The notes under the pieces were generated by a model. The model had not been told where the DNA came from. It was given only the letters and a program-made list of their open reading frames with translations, and searched no databases. This document shows positions 26,112 through 31,535 of a stretch of DNA of 35,522 nucleotides, one piece after another. A program made the translations under genes and the position numbers. Location of the stretch: NCBI GenBank assembly GCA_017505635.1, contig JAFVOU010000028.1, positions 1 through 35,522 on the forward strand, in the 5' to 3' direction. Position 1 is the first letter of the stretch; every line of letters begins with the position of its first letter. The DNA comes from Oscillospiraceae bacterium. Lineage in GTDB: Bacteria; Bacillota; Clostridia; Oscillospirales; Ruminococcaceae.

Positions 26112-26265
26112 TTTTTTCTTCCTTTCTTTTATAGTATGATTTTAGGGATATTTGCGCCCTGTGTTTTCTGTACGAAGCCTTTTTTGCAAGTTTGGCTCGT
26201 TTTTTAAGTATTTTATCTCGGTGTCGCCAGTAATATGCGCGTTGATTTTTATTTTTTTCGTTCAT
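26086..26265 (-). CDS. Small very basic protein, 59 aa
   Basis: ATG at 26265 (MNEKNKNQRAYYWRHRD); 59 codons, ending 26 bases inside the methyltransferase gene in a different frame. Three spaced copies of a basic aromatic pattern occur: YYWRHRDKILKKRA, YRKHRAQI and YYKRKEE. This Y-x-x-(N/H)-R-(D/E)-K-I pattern recurs in small phage nucleic-acid-binding proteins. The ribosome site (GGAAAATAAAAATG) is weak, which lowers confidence. Confidence 0.6.
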   Translation of the reverse strand: MNEKNKNQRAYYWRHRDKILKKRAKLAKKASYRKHRAQISLKSYYKRKEEKNARTENQI

Positions 26266-26575
26266 TTTTATTTTCCAACAAGTATCTTTTGTATCTTTTC
26301 CACTTTTGTTTTTTCACTGATTCTATAACTTTCTGGGCTTCGGGTGTTATCTGGCTGATGTCTATTCTTGATTGTACGGATACGAAATGGGGTTTTTTAA
26401 GTCTTTTTGCTGTGCATTGGCTCAGTCGCACCATCACTGCTTTGCTTCCAAATATCTCTGTGATCCACCATCCTTCTTTGTATACATCGCATAAATCAGT
26501 TTTCCGATATTCGTACATCGGGTTATGGAAATTCTTTGGTTCTTCAATCATTATTCCACGAAGTCTTTCCAGCAT
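26249..26575 (-). CDS. Hypothetical early protein, 108 aa
   Basis: No domain recognised. ATG at 26575 follows AAGGGAG at a slightly long 11-base spacing; an in-frame ATG at residue 9 (26551) overlaps the upstream stop as TAATG and is equally possible. The protein is mixed with a basic C-terminus (KKQKWKRYKRYLLENKNERKK) and aromatic segments (EGWWITEIFGSKAVMVRL). Sits in the early block of small genes upstream of the methyltransferase. Confidence 0.55.
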   Translation of the reverse strand: MLERLRGIMIEEPKNFHNPMYEYRKTDLCDVYKEGWWITEIFGSKAVMVRLSQCTAKRLKKPHFVSVQSRIDISQITPEAQKVIESVKKQKWKRYKRYLLENKNERKK

Positions 26576-26706
26576 GGAAACTTTATCTCCCTTTTTATGA
26601 TTTTTACTTTATCACTGTTTTGAAGTGCCGTCAATCTTTTTTTGATTTCGACTGTGACTGGTGTGTGGCTTTGTGTTTCTTCTGTTATGTAAAATCTTAT
26701 TGGCAT
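26551..26706 (-). CDS. Small hypothetical protein, 51 aa
   Basis: ATG at 26706 follows AGAAGGATAAC and opens a 51-codon frame (MPIRFYITEETQSHTP), ending at TAA inside the start region of the next gene. The frame also carries, within it, the promoter at 26606-26634. The predicted product begins beta-like and then becomes basic (VEIKKRLTALQN). No domain recognised. Confidence 0.55.
   Translation of the reverse strand: MPIRFYITEETQSHTPVTVEIKKRLTALQNSDKVKIIKREIKFPCWKDFVE
26606..26634 (-). promoter_or_regulatory. Sigma-70 promoter with extended -10, inside the 51-aa gene
   Basis: TTGACG (26629-26634), 17-base spacer ending TGA, TAAAGT (26606-26611). With TG one base before the -10 it is an extended -10 promoter. 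Start would fall near 26600, just upstream of the 108-residue gene and the methyltransferase/HNH/metK cluster, which could thus be expressed as a separate unit. Confidence 0.55.
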
Positions 26707-26707
26707 G

Positions 26708-27049
26708 TTATCCTTCTATTATTTTCATTGTATCTGCTATTCTTTGGTTGCGTGCATCTTCTTTCATTCTTTCTTCTAGAAAGTGTAATTTTATATATGC
26801 GTCTGTTGCTTTCTCAAAATATTGGCTAACGCTATTTTTTAATATTCTTATTTCTTTTTTTGCTGTTTTAAGTTTGTTTTCAAGTACTAACAAATCATCA
26901 AGATAGCACCATTTTACACCAATATCGTGCGCATCTTTGCCAGGAATATTCCAACCATACATTGTCCAATAAACCCATTTTCCATCTTTACTAACTTTTA
27001 GTTTGTCGTCAATGGCTTCGTGAAAACCTGGTTTATGCCAAATTGTCAT
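26708..27049 (-). CDS. Hypothetical early protein, 113 aa
   Basis: Starts MTIWHKPGFHEAIDDKL with a strong AAAGGAT site. The first half reads like a compact globular domain (GKWVYWTMYGWNIPGKDAHDIGVKW) and the second half is helical (NKLKTAKKEIRILKNSVSQYFEKATD). No family recognised. Part of the tight run of small early genes. Confidence 0.6.
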   Translation of the reverse strand: MTIWHKPGFHEAIDDKLKVSKDGKWVYWTMYGWNIPGKDAHDIGVKWCYLDDLLVLENKLKTAKKEIRILKNSVSQYFEKATDAYIKLHFLEERMKEDARNQRIADTMKIIEG

Positions 27050-27051
27050 TT

Positions 27052-27339
27052 TTAATCCTTTATCATTTTGTGTTGGTTTTTCATCATTTGTTTCAGTTGT
27101 TTAAGTTCGTGGCGGTGCAGTCGCATGTTTCCAAGAATTCTTTTTTCATTTCCCCACTTTGATTGTAGTTCGTATAACATGTGACCGATTCGGTTTTTTT
27201 CTTTTTTTGCTGATTCTATCGCCTGGTCTGCTTCCAGCATTTGTCTTTTTGTATCTTTGATTGCGGCTTTGAGTGCTTCGCACTTTTCTTCCTGTGCTTC
27301 AATCTGTTGCAGGCAGTAGTCTAGGTCTTGGTCTATCAT
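27052..27339 (-). CDS. Coiled-coil hypothetical protein, 95 aa
   Basis: ATG at 27339 overlaps the upstream stop (ATGA) and follows AAAGGACTC. Almost entirely heptad-like helix (LQQIEAQEEKCEALKAAIKD, KEKNRIGHMLYELQSK) with a basic, methionine-rich end. No signal or membrane segment. Function unknown. Confidence 0.6.
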   Translation of the reverse strand: MIDQDLDYCLQQIEAQEEKCEALKAAIKDTKRQMLEADQAIESAKKEKNRIGHMLYELQSKWGNEKRILGNMRLHRHELKQLKQMMKNQHKMIKD

Positions 27340-27563
27340 TTTGAGTCCTTTTCTTGAAATAAATGTGATTTTTTCACATTTTTCGTTGAATTTTGTGTAG
27401 TTTTTATATCTTTTTGCACATCTCGTACGTTTTCTTTTATCAATTCGTAGTTGCAGTGTGGGCAGACAGCAGAATCTCTAAACATTGATCCTTGTTTTAC
27501 CCACGCCATATTGAATTGTTTAAGACAGACGGGGCATGTGACTATTTCTATATTGAATTTCAT
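27336..27563 (-). CDS. Zinc-ribbon protein, 75 aa
   Basis: Two CxxC knuckles, CPVC and CPHC, about 24 residues apart form a treble-clef/zinc-ribbon fold, followed by a basic/Asn-rich tail. I chose ATG at 27563 because it overlaps the small lipoprotein's stop (ATGA) and has AAGGA eight bases upstream; an ATG three codons earlier lacks spacing. Could be a transcription or nucleic-acid-binding accessory. Confidence 0.65.
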   Translation of the reverse strand: MKFNIEIVTCPVCLKQFNMAWVKQGSMFRDSAVCPHCNYELIKENVRDVQKDIKTTQNSTKNVKKSHLFQEKDSK

Positions 27564-27649
27564 TCTGTCCATCCTTGTATAATATTATAATTCTGGAACT
27601 GCACAGGCTGACAAGCGGACAGCATAAGTAGCATAAGTAGTATTCTCAT
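27560..27649 (-). CDS. Tiny lipoprotein B, 29 aa
   Basis: ATG at 27649 overlaps the preceding stop as TAATG and has AAAGGAT seven bases upstream; it closes with TGA overlapping the next start. MRILLMLLMLSAC is a complete lipoprotein signal peptide with lipobox LSAC and Cys at 13. The mature end CQPVQFQNYNIIQG is 17 residues. It is a paralogue of the lipoprotein at 28673-28774. The signal peptide contains a tandem 9-base duplication. Probably anchored to the inner face of the outer membrane or periplasmic face of the inner membrane. Confidence 0.75.
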   Translation of the reverse strand: MRILLMLLMLSACQPVQFQNYNIIQGWTE

Positions 27650-27960
27650 TACGCAATCCTTTGTCCAAGTTTAATTTCCCAGCATCTATCAAGACCTAAA
27701 TCGTTCGGTTGTGAGGTTGTTTGTATCTCTATTATACGAAACTTCATTGTTGTTGATGTATAACCTTTGTGGAATACAACAGTGTCGTATGGTCTGCACA
27801 CGATTTTTTTATTTGCTGTTTCTAAACCCCAGAATCTTTTGTTCCAATACGGTTTAATTTCTCGATATTCGCTGGTCTTTTCGCCAGATTCTATCTTGTC
27901 ATACCATTTTCTTTTCAATACAAGATGTAAAGTTTTTGGTGTATTTTCTTTACTTTTCAT
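27649..27960 (-). CDS. ASCH/DUF3850-like protein, 103 aa
   Basis: The pattern LHLVLKRKWYDKIESGEKTSEYREIKPYWNKRF with later PYDTVVFHKGYTSTTMKFRIIEI matches ASCH-type RNA/nucleotide-binding domains (DUF3850 subgroup), whose SGEKTxEYRxxxPYW block is typical. ASCH domains are thought to bind or modify RNA bases. ATG at 27960 selected because it follows AAAGGTGGCGAC; a longer in-frame start has no site. It overlaps the zinc-ribbon gene end. Confidence 0.75.
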   Translation of the reverse strand: MKSKENTPKTLHLVLKRKWYDKIESGEKTSEYREIKPYWNKRFWGLETANKKIVCRPYDTVVFHKGYTSTTMKFRIIEIQTTSQPNDLGLDRCWEIKLGQRIA

Positions 27961-28237
27961 TGTCGCCACCTTTTTTCTCAATGCCAAAATCTATTAGAAA
28001 CTTGTTTGCCACATCGTGTATCACACGACTATTTAATGGTGTTGCTGTTATTGTTTCTATCGTATCAACTGCTGCTTCAAGTGTTTTAATAGTTCGGTCA
28101 ATGTATTCCCAAACATCTCTTGTTGCAATAAAGTTAAAACTTGCATCACAGCCCCAAGTTCCACACTGGAATTGCCCACTTGTGCCAATCGGTTCTAGTT
28201 TTTTATTACAGAACGGACAAACTAATTCTTTACTCAT
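27950..28237 (-). CDS. Zinc-ribbon protein, 95 aa
   Basis: CPFCNKKLEPIGTSGQFQCGTWGC carries two Cys pairs of a zinc ribbon; the rest is helical (TIKTLEAAVDTIETITATPL). ATG at 28237 follows AAAGGTAGCGAC. The gene is flanked by near-identical 17-base repeats that include each start site (28234-28250 and 27957-27973), so it looks like an exchangeable cassette. Function unknown. Confidence 0.7.
   Translation of the reverse strand: MSKELVCPFCNKKLEPIGTSGQFQCGTWGCDASFNFIATRDVWEYIDRTIKTLEAAVDTIETITATPLNSRVIHDVANKFLIDFGIEKKGGDNEK
27957..27973 (-). repeat. Start-site repeat, copy 2 (17 bp)
   Basis: The minus strand reads AAAGGTGGCGACAATGA, forming the ribosome binding site and start codon of the ASCH-like gene. 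It differs at one position from the copy at 28234-28250. Confidence 0.6.
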
Positions 28238-28673
28238 TGTCGCTACCTTTGTAAATAATATCGTCATCTGGTTTTACTGGTTCGCAGTGTTTATAATCAT
28301 ATTCATCGTTGCAAACAAATTGTGGTTCTTTGAAAGTTTCTGTGTCTATACTTGTCAATATTCCACAAGACGAATTAGTGTTATCATCATCCCAAAACCA
28401 ACACACCTTTCCAATCCACTTGCGTTGTTCTGCAAACTTATCTTGCACATTTACTGGACGACTTTTGGCATCTGGTTGCACATTTTCTGGACGAGTTTGT
28501 CCATCATACCAATCAGAATCTTTGTCGTGTTCATAAACAAGTGCATTGACAGCATCTACAAGTTCGTTGATTTTTCGAACTATCGTATTTATTATTTTTG
28601 TGTTGCATTCTACATTTATAAAAGGCCCATCTCGATTAGTGATTTCATATTCACTTAATTTTTCAATCATCAT
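28230..28673 (-). CDS. Hypothetical early protein with a WIGK..FWDDD motif, 147 aa
   Basis: N-terminal helix (INTIVRKINELVDAVNALV) then a C-terminal globular segment containing KWIGKVCWFWDDD, CGILTSI, and HCEPVKPDDDIIYKG. The latter half recurs, as I recall, in small phage proteins of unknown function. ATG at 28673 overlaps the lipoprotein A stop and follows AAGGGGAG; a second ATG follows immediately and may be used. No catalytic motif recognised. Confidence 0.65.
   Translation of the reverse strand: MMIEKLSEYEITNRDGPFINVECNTKIINTIVRKINELVDAVNALVYEHDKDSDWYDGQTRPENVQPDAKSRPVNVQDKFAEQRKWIGKVCWFWDDDNTNSSCGILTSIDTETFKEPQFVCNDEYDYKHCEPVKPDDDIIYKGSDNE
28234..28250 (-). repeat. Start-site repeat, copy 1 (17 bp)
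   Basis: The minus strand reads AAAGGTAGCGACAATGA, including the ribosome site and start codon of the zinc-ribbon gene. It and copy 2 precisely bracket that gene. Confidence 0.6.
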
Positions 28674-28774
28674 TATTCTCCCCTTGTTTCATATCCTGTG
28701 AAGATGTTATAGTTCTGGTAGTCCATCAATGGCGAACATCCACATAGTAATATTGCTAGTAGTAAGATTTTCAT
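28673..28774 (-). CDS. Tiny lipoprotein A, 33 aa
   Basis: ATG at 28774, one base past the GapR-like stop, opens 33 codons ending in TAA that overlaps the next start. MKILLLAILLCGC is a lipoprotein signal with lipobox LCGC and Cys at 13. The mature part CSPLMDYQNYNIFTG shares the QNYNI core and spacing with lipoprotein B. A clear ribosome site is lacking, so coupling to the upstream gene is inferred. Role could resemble phage superinfection-exclusion lipoproteins; unproven. Confidence 0.65.
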   Translation of the reverse strand: MKILLLAILLCGCSPLMDYQNYNIFTGYETRGE

Positions 28775-28775
28775 T

Positions 28776-29012
28776 TTATATACCGATTGCGTTTCTGTAC
28801 ATTTTGATTAATTCGTCTTCTTCGAATAGTTGGTCTGGGTCTTTGGCACGAAGTTTTATGCATTGTTTAATGTATTTTGGCTCGTATCCTGCTGATTTTG
28901 CTTCATCCATGACGGTCTTAATGTCTTGTTGGATGTTTTCCATATCTTGTTGTAAGTTTTCGATTCTTTCTACGAATCTCAATAAAAGTCCTGCATCGAT
29001 TTGTTTATTCAT
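28776..29012 (-). CDS. GapR-like nucleoid-associated protein (DUF2312), 78 aa
   Basis: LLLRFVERIENLQQDMENIQQDIKTVMDEAKSAGYEPKYIKQCIKLR aligns with GapR (LRxFIERIERLEEEKxxIxxDIKEVxxEAKGxGFDxKxLRKxIRLRK), a tetrameric clamp that binds overtwisted AT-rich DNA in Alphaproteobacteria. Residues after LR (AKDPDQLFEEDELIKMYRNAIG) also match. I chose ATG at 29012, 78 codons, because it has AAGGAG directly upstream; the frame is open to 29108 but without a site. The leader holds a pseudoknot. Possible role in organising phage replication or altering the host nucleoid. Confidence 0.85.
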   Translation of the reverse strand: MNKQIDAGLLLRFVERIENLQQDMENIQQDIKTVMDEAKSAGYEPKYIKQCIKLRAKDPDQLFEEDELIKMYRNAIGI

Positions 29013-29033
29013 GTTGTTTCTCCTTATGTTAGT

Positions 29034-29068
29034 GCCAGGTTTCTGATAGAATCCGCCTGGCTCGGATT
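29034..29068 (-). ncRNA. H-type pseudoknot in the leader of the GapR-like gene
   Basis: Read on the minus strand. Stem 1 AATCCG (29068-29063) pairs with CGGATT (29055-29050). The bases between are A then GCCAGG (29061-29056), which pairs with CCTGGC (29039-29034) as stem 2. Loop 1 is one A, the inter-stem junction is zero, loop 3 is ten bases ending GAAA. Both stems are perfect 6-bp. This is geometrically an ideal coaxial H-type pseudoknot. It ends ten bases before the AAGGAG site of the GapR-like gene. A further 9-bp inverted repeat, TCTGATAGA (29108-29116) / TCTATCAGA (29042-29050), could compete. Confidence 0.6.
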
Positions 29069-29116
29069 TGTCCTGGTAGTTAGTACGGAAGGAATGAAAG
29101 TCTACCATCTATCAGA

Positions 29117-29860
29117 TTAGTATTGAGCCAGCGCATCAAGTTCAGGTTTCAAATCTTGTTTTATCGCATCCTGTTCCAACTGTTCTTTCTTGTCTTTCCA
29201 GGCTTTAATCCATTGTTTGTATTCTGGTGTTTCTTTTCCGTACAGGTCGATTGCCTTTGCATAGAATTTCATGACCGTATCTTTTGTCATTTTGTCCATT
29301 CCTGCCACGACGGTTTCGATTGACGGTTTTTCGTATCTGGCTTTGATTCCTGCTTTCACTGTTTCGCCTTCTGGCAAATCTTCGCCTGCATAGATGTACA
29401 ATCCAAGTCCGAACATGCCTATATTTTTCACAAGGCATCGCATGATTGCTGTGTTTATATCGAACATGGTTGCTGCTTCAACAGTTTTTTCGTCTGTGCC
29501 ACCTGTTTTATAATTCTTGACGGTATATGTGTATGGTTTGTTTTTCATGGCCTTGTTTGCACCGTTCATAACTGGAAGCCACATTGTTTTCCATTCCTGC
29601 CCATCTGTCATTCTGGTTTCTACCATGTATCCAAGGTCTTCATCAAACAGGTATGGTTTCCCATCCCAGTGCACGATTTCGTAATCTGCCTGTGGGCATT
29701 CTTCTTTGAATTTTTTCCATGCCCACGCCCATGATAGATATGTTAATTCTGTGTTGCCACTTTTTTTGGTTTCTGTGTAATCGCTTACGTCAATCTTGCA
29801 TAATTTACTGAATGTTGGTTCGATTATCAAGGTTTCAATTGGATGTAATTCGTTTTCCAT
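29117..29860 (-). CDS. DUF1071/Sak3-type single-strand annealing protein, 247 aa
   Basis: Phage recombination mediator that anneals single strands. The block TYLSWAWAWKKFKEECP, then WLPVMNGANKAMKNKPYTYTVKN and TVEAATMFDINTAIMRCLVKNIGMFGLGLYIYAGEDLPE, is a full signature of DUF1071 proteins (Sak3 type). I prefer ATG at 29860 (MENELHPIE), which follows AAAGGAAATAAC; an upstream in-frame ATG at 29902 has no site. A possible SSB-partner tail is not visible. Neighbours Gp157 and the GapR-like gene fit a recombination block. Confidence 0.88.
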   Translation of the reverse strand: MENELHPIETLIIEPTFSKLCKIDVSDYTETKKSGNTELTYLSWAWAWKKFKEECPQADYEIVHWDGKPYLFDEDLGYMVETRMTDGQEWKTMWLPVMNGANKAMKNKPYTYTVKNYKTGGTDEKTVEAATMFDINTAIMRCLVKNIGMFGLGLYIYAGEDLPEGETVKAGIKARYEKPSIETVVAGMDKMTKDTVMKFYAKAIDLYGKETPEYKQWIKAWKDKKEQLEQDAIKQDLKPELDALAQY

Positions 29861-29966
29861 GGTTATTTCCTTTTTTTGTATTTCTTTGTAGTTTGAATCC
29901 ATCTGCCGTTTTTTCTGTATATTCTGGTTAGGTAGTGCAGAATTGGTTCTTTTTCAAACAGGTTAA

Positions 29967-30101
29967 TTATTTTCTACCTTTGGTTAGCAGTGATGCGCGG
30001 TACATATACAGTTGTTTCTGCGCAGCGGTTCTGGCATTTGGTTGTGCCAGAATCTCTTGCAGGATGCGTACCACTTCTTCTTTGTGGGTTCGCTTGTTCA
30101 T
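29967..30101 (-). CDS. Small basic protein, 44 aa
   Basis: ATG at 30101 overlaps the upstream stop (ATGA) and has AAGGAGAG eight bases before. MNKRTHKEEVVRILQEIL begins an amphipathic helix; the body is Arg/Lys-rich with few acids (KRTH, RTAAQKQLYMYRASL). No domain recognised. Context with Gp157 and annealing protein suggests a nucleic-acid accessory. Confidence 0.75.
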   Translation of the reverse strand: MNKRTHKEEVVRILQEILAQPNARTAAQKQLYMYRASLLTKGRK

Positions 30102-30391
30102 TTTATCTCTCCTTCATCTTCTTCTGCCATTTCTTTATTGGCCTGTGCCAGTGCGTTTTTGTATATTTCTTCGTAGTCTAGTTTTGTTTCTTCATTTTGG
30201 CACAGGTCGCGGATGTATATTTCTTCCTGTGCCATAGCGATGTCTAGTGCGTGGTGCAATGCTGTGGTTAAGCATAAGTGTGCCATTTTCGCGTTTCCAT
30301 CGCGCAGGTCTTTTGCTGCCCTGCCCATCCAGAACAGCACTGTTTTTGTTTCTGATTTAATTCTGTTTTCTGCATATACTCTTAATGTCAT
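30098..30391 (-). CDS. Hypothetical helical protein, 97 aa
   Basis: Starts MTLRVYAENRIKSETKT at ATG 30391 after AAGGAGAT. All-helical (KMAHLCLTTALHHALDIAMAQEE) with acidic end (EEDEGEIK). No domain recognised. Lies between Gp157 and the annealing protein genes. Confidence 0.7.
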   Translation of the reverse strand: MTLRVYAENRIKSETKTVLFWMGRAAKDLRDGNAKMAHLCLTTALHHALDIAMAQEEIYIRDLCQNEETKLDYEEIYKNALAQANKEMAEEDEGEIK

Positions 30392-30402
30392 GATGTATCT
30401 CC

Positions 30403-30933
30403 TTATTTGATTCTGATTGTTGTGCCTGTTTCAAGTGTAGCCAGTGTTATTTTCTGGTCACCGACCTGTACGAACAGTTCGCCATCTGTCATTGCTTCTT
30501 TGATTGCTGTTTTGTTTGGTGTTTTTGTGATTGTGCAGTATTGATCTGGAAGGAATGTTTCTGCATCGTCTGTAAGCACGACTTTGGCAGGTGTTTTTGC
30601 GACTGTTACTGTGTATGTACCGAAGTCTTTTTTATCGATCTGGTTGGCTTCCATGTACCATTTACACATGCCTTTAAGGAATTCGCGTTTGTTGTCCAGT
30701 GCTTTTATCTTTTTTTGGATTCTTTGCACTTCTGCTTTCAGTGTATCTATTCTGCCAGCGCAGTCGGACATGTAGCGAAGGATTGATTCCATCTTTGTGC
30801 CGATGTTTTGTTCTAATTCGGTTTTTGCTGATTCAAGTATTTCTTGTGTTTCTGGATCTTCGTTTTCTGTTAACAATGTGTCGATTGCTTTCAGTTGTTC
30901 ATCCATTTCATATAAGCTATATTTTGTATCCAT
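30403..30933 (-). CDS. Gp157-like protein, 176 aa
   Basis: Pattern matches the Siphovirus Gp157 family: N-terminal coiled coil (ESILRYMSDCAGRIDTLKAEVQRIQKKIKALDNKREFLKGMCKWYMEAN) and a small C-terminal beta domain (FGTYTVTVAKTPAKVVL, LPDQYC.ITKTPNKTAIKEAM.DGE). Start ATG at 30933 (MDTKYSLYEM) chosen because it follows AAAGGAG and leaves room for the promoter at 30962-30990; a longer frame runs through the promoter. The family accompanies phage recombination genes. Confidence 0.85.
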   Translation of the reverse strand: MDTKYSLYEMDEQLKAIDTLLTENEDPETQEILESAKTELEQNIGTKMESILRYMSDCAGRIDTLKAEVQRIQKKIKALDNKREFLKGMCKWYMEANQIDKKDFGTYTVTVAKTPAKVVLTDDAETFLPDQYCTITKTPNKTAIKEAMTDGELFVQVGDQKITLATLETGTTIRIK

Positions 30934-30961
30934 TTTGTACTCCTTTGTTTTGGACACTTTC

Positions 30962-30990
30962 AGTCTATCATATTTGATTTTTATTGTCAA
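30962..30990 (-). promoter_or_regulatory. Strong sigma-70 promoter before Gp157 gene
   Basis: TTGACA (30985-30990), exact 17-base spacer ending in TGA, TAGACT (30962-30967), with the TG extended -10. Predicted start is near 30955, 22 bases before the start codon of the Gp157-like gene. Drives the recombination block, likely early. Confidence 0.75.
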
Positions 30991-31004
30991 CTGTTTTTTG
31001 ATTT

Positions 31005-31535
31005 TTATTTTTTGGCTGAAATCTGCTGAATTGTTAGTGGTCTACCGATTCGGTGTTGTGTATCAATTAGTTCTTCTGGCGATTCGGATTCGTTGTTTGC
31101 TACGATGTCTACAAGTTTATATATTGGTGTTGGAACGTCGCCTGTTGCTCTGTTGTATAGGTTTTTTAGTCCGCCTGCCAGTGTAATTGCGTTTTGTTGG
31201 GTTGGTGTTGCCAGTGCTATCACGTTATCTTTTTCCCAGAATGCACCAGATAGATATGCTGAAAGTGCTTCATAAAATGGTCTGGATTCTGTTTGTTTTT
31301 TAATCCTTATGAAGTCGTTTATTGTTGGATATTTTCCAAATCTTGCTGTTTCTGCATATTTTTCATCGTGTATAAGTTGGTTTAGAACGTTTGCGAATTG
31401 TTTCAGTGTCCATTGGTATGCGTGAAGTGCATTGTATATTGCATCTATGTATTCTGCTGGTGGTTCTGGAAGCTGGAACATTCTGCCGAAGCTGATAAGG
31501 TATTCTGTCATATATTGTCTTGGTGTTTTGGTCAT
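31005..31535 (-). CDS. Putative helicase-loader-like replication protein, 176 aa
   Basis: Overlaps the initiator-like gene (TAATG) with AAAGGAG. Helical N-terminal domain ending FGKYPTINDFIRI recalls small phage helicase-loader/inhibitor domains (a helical bundle followed by YPTI..F). C-terminal part is unstructured. The order initiator then loader is typical of phage replication pairs such as lambda O and P. Sequence support is weak, so this is positional. Confidence 0.45.
   Translation of the reverse strand: MTKTPRQYMTEYLISFGRMFQLPEPPAEYIDAIYNALHAYQWTLKQFANVLNQLIHDEKYAETARFGKYPTINDFIRIKKQTESRPFYEALSAYLSGAFWEKDNVIALATPTQQNAITLAGGLKNLYNRATGDVPTPIYKLVDIVANNESESPEELIDTQHRIGRPLTIQQISAKK

Noticed and set aside
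29034..29068. Pseudoknot as a SAM-II or preQ1 riboswitch
   Set aside because: Tempting given the phage MetK and alphaproteobacterial host, but loop 1 is a single base and the conserved loop sequences of those riboswitches are absent; a protein-binding operator is a better analogy.
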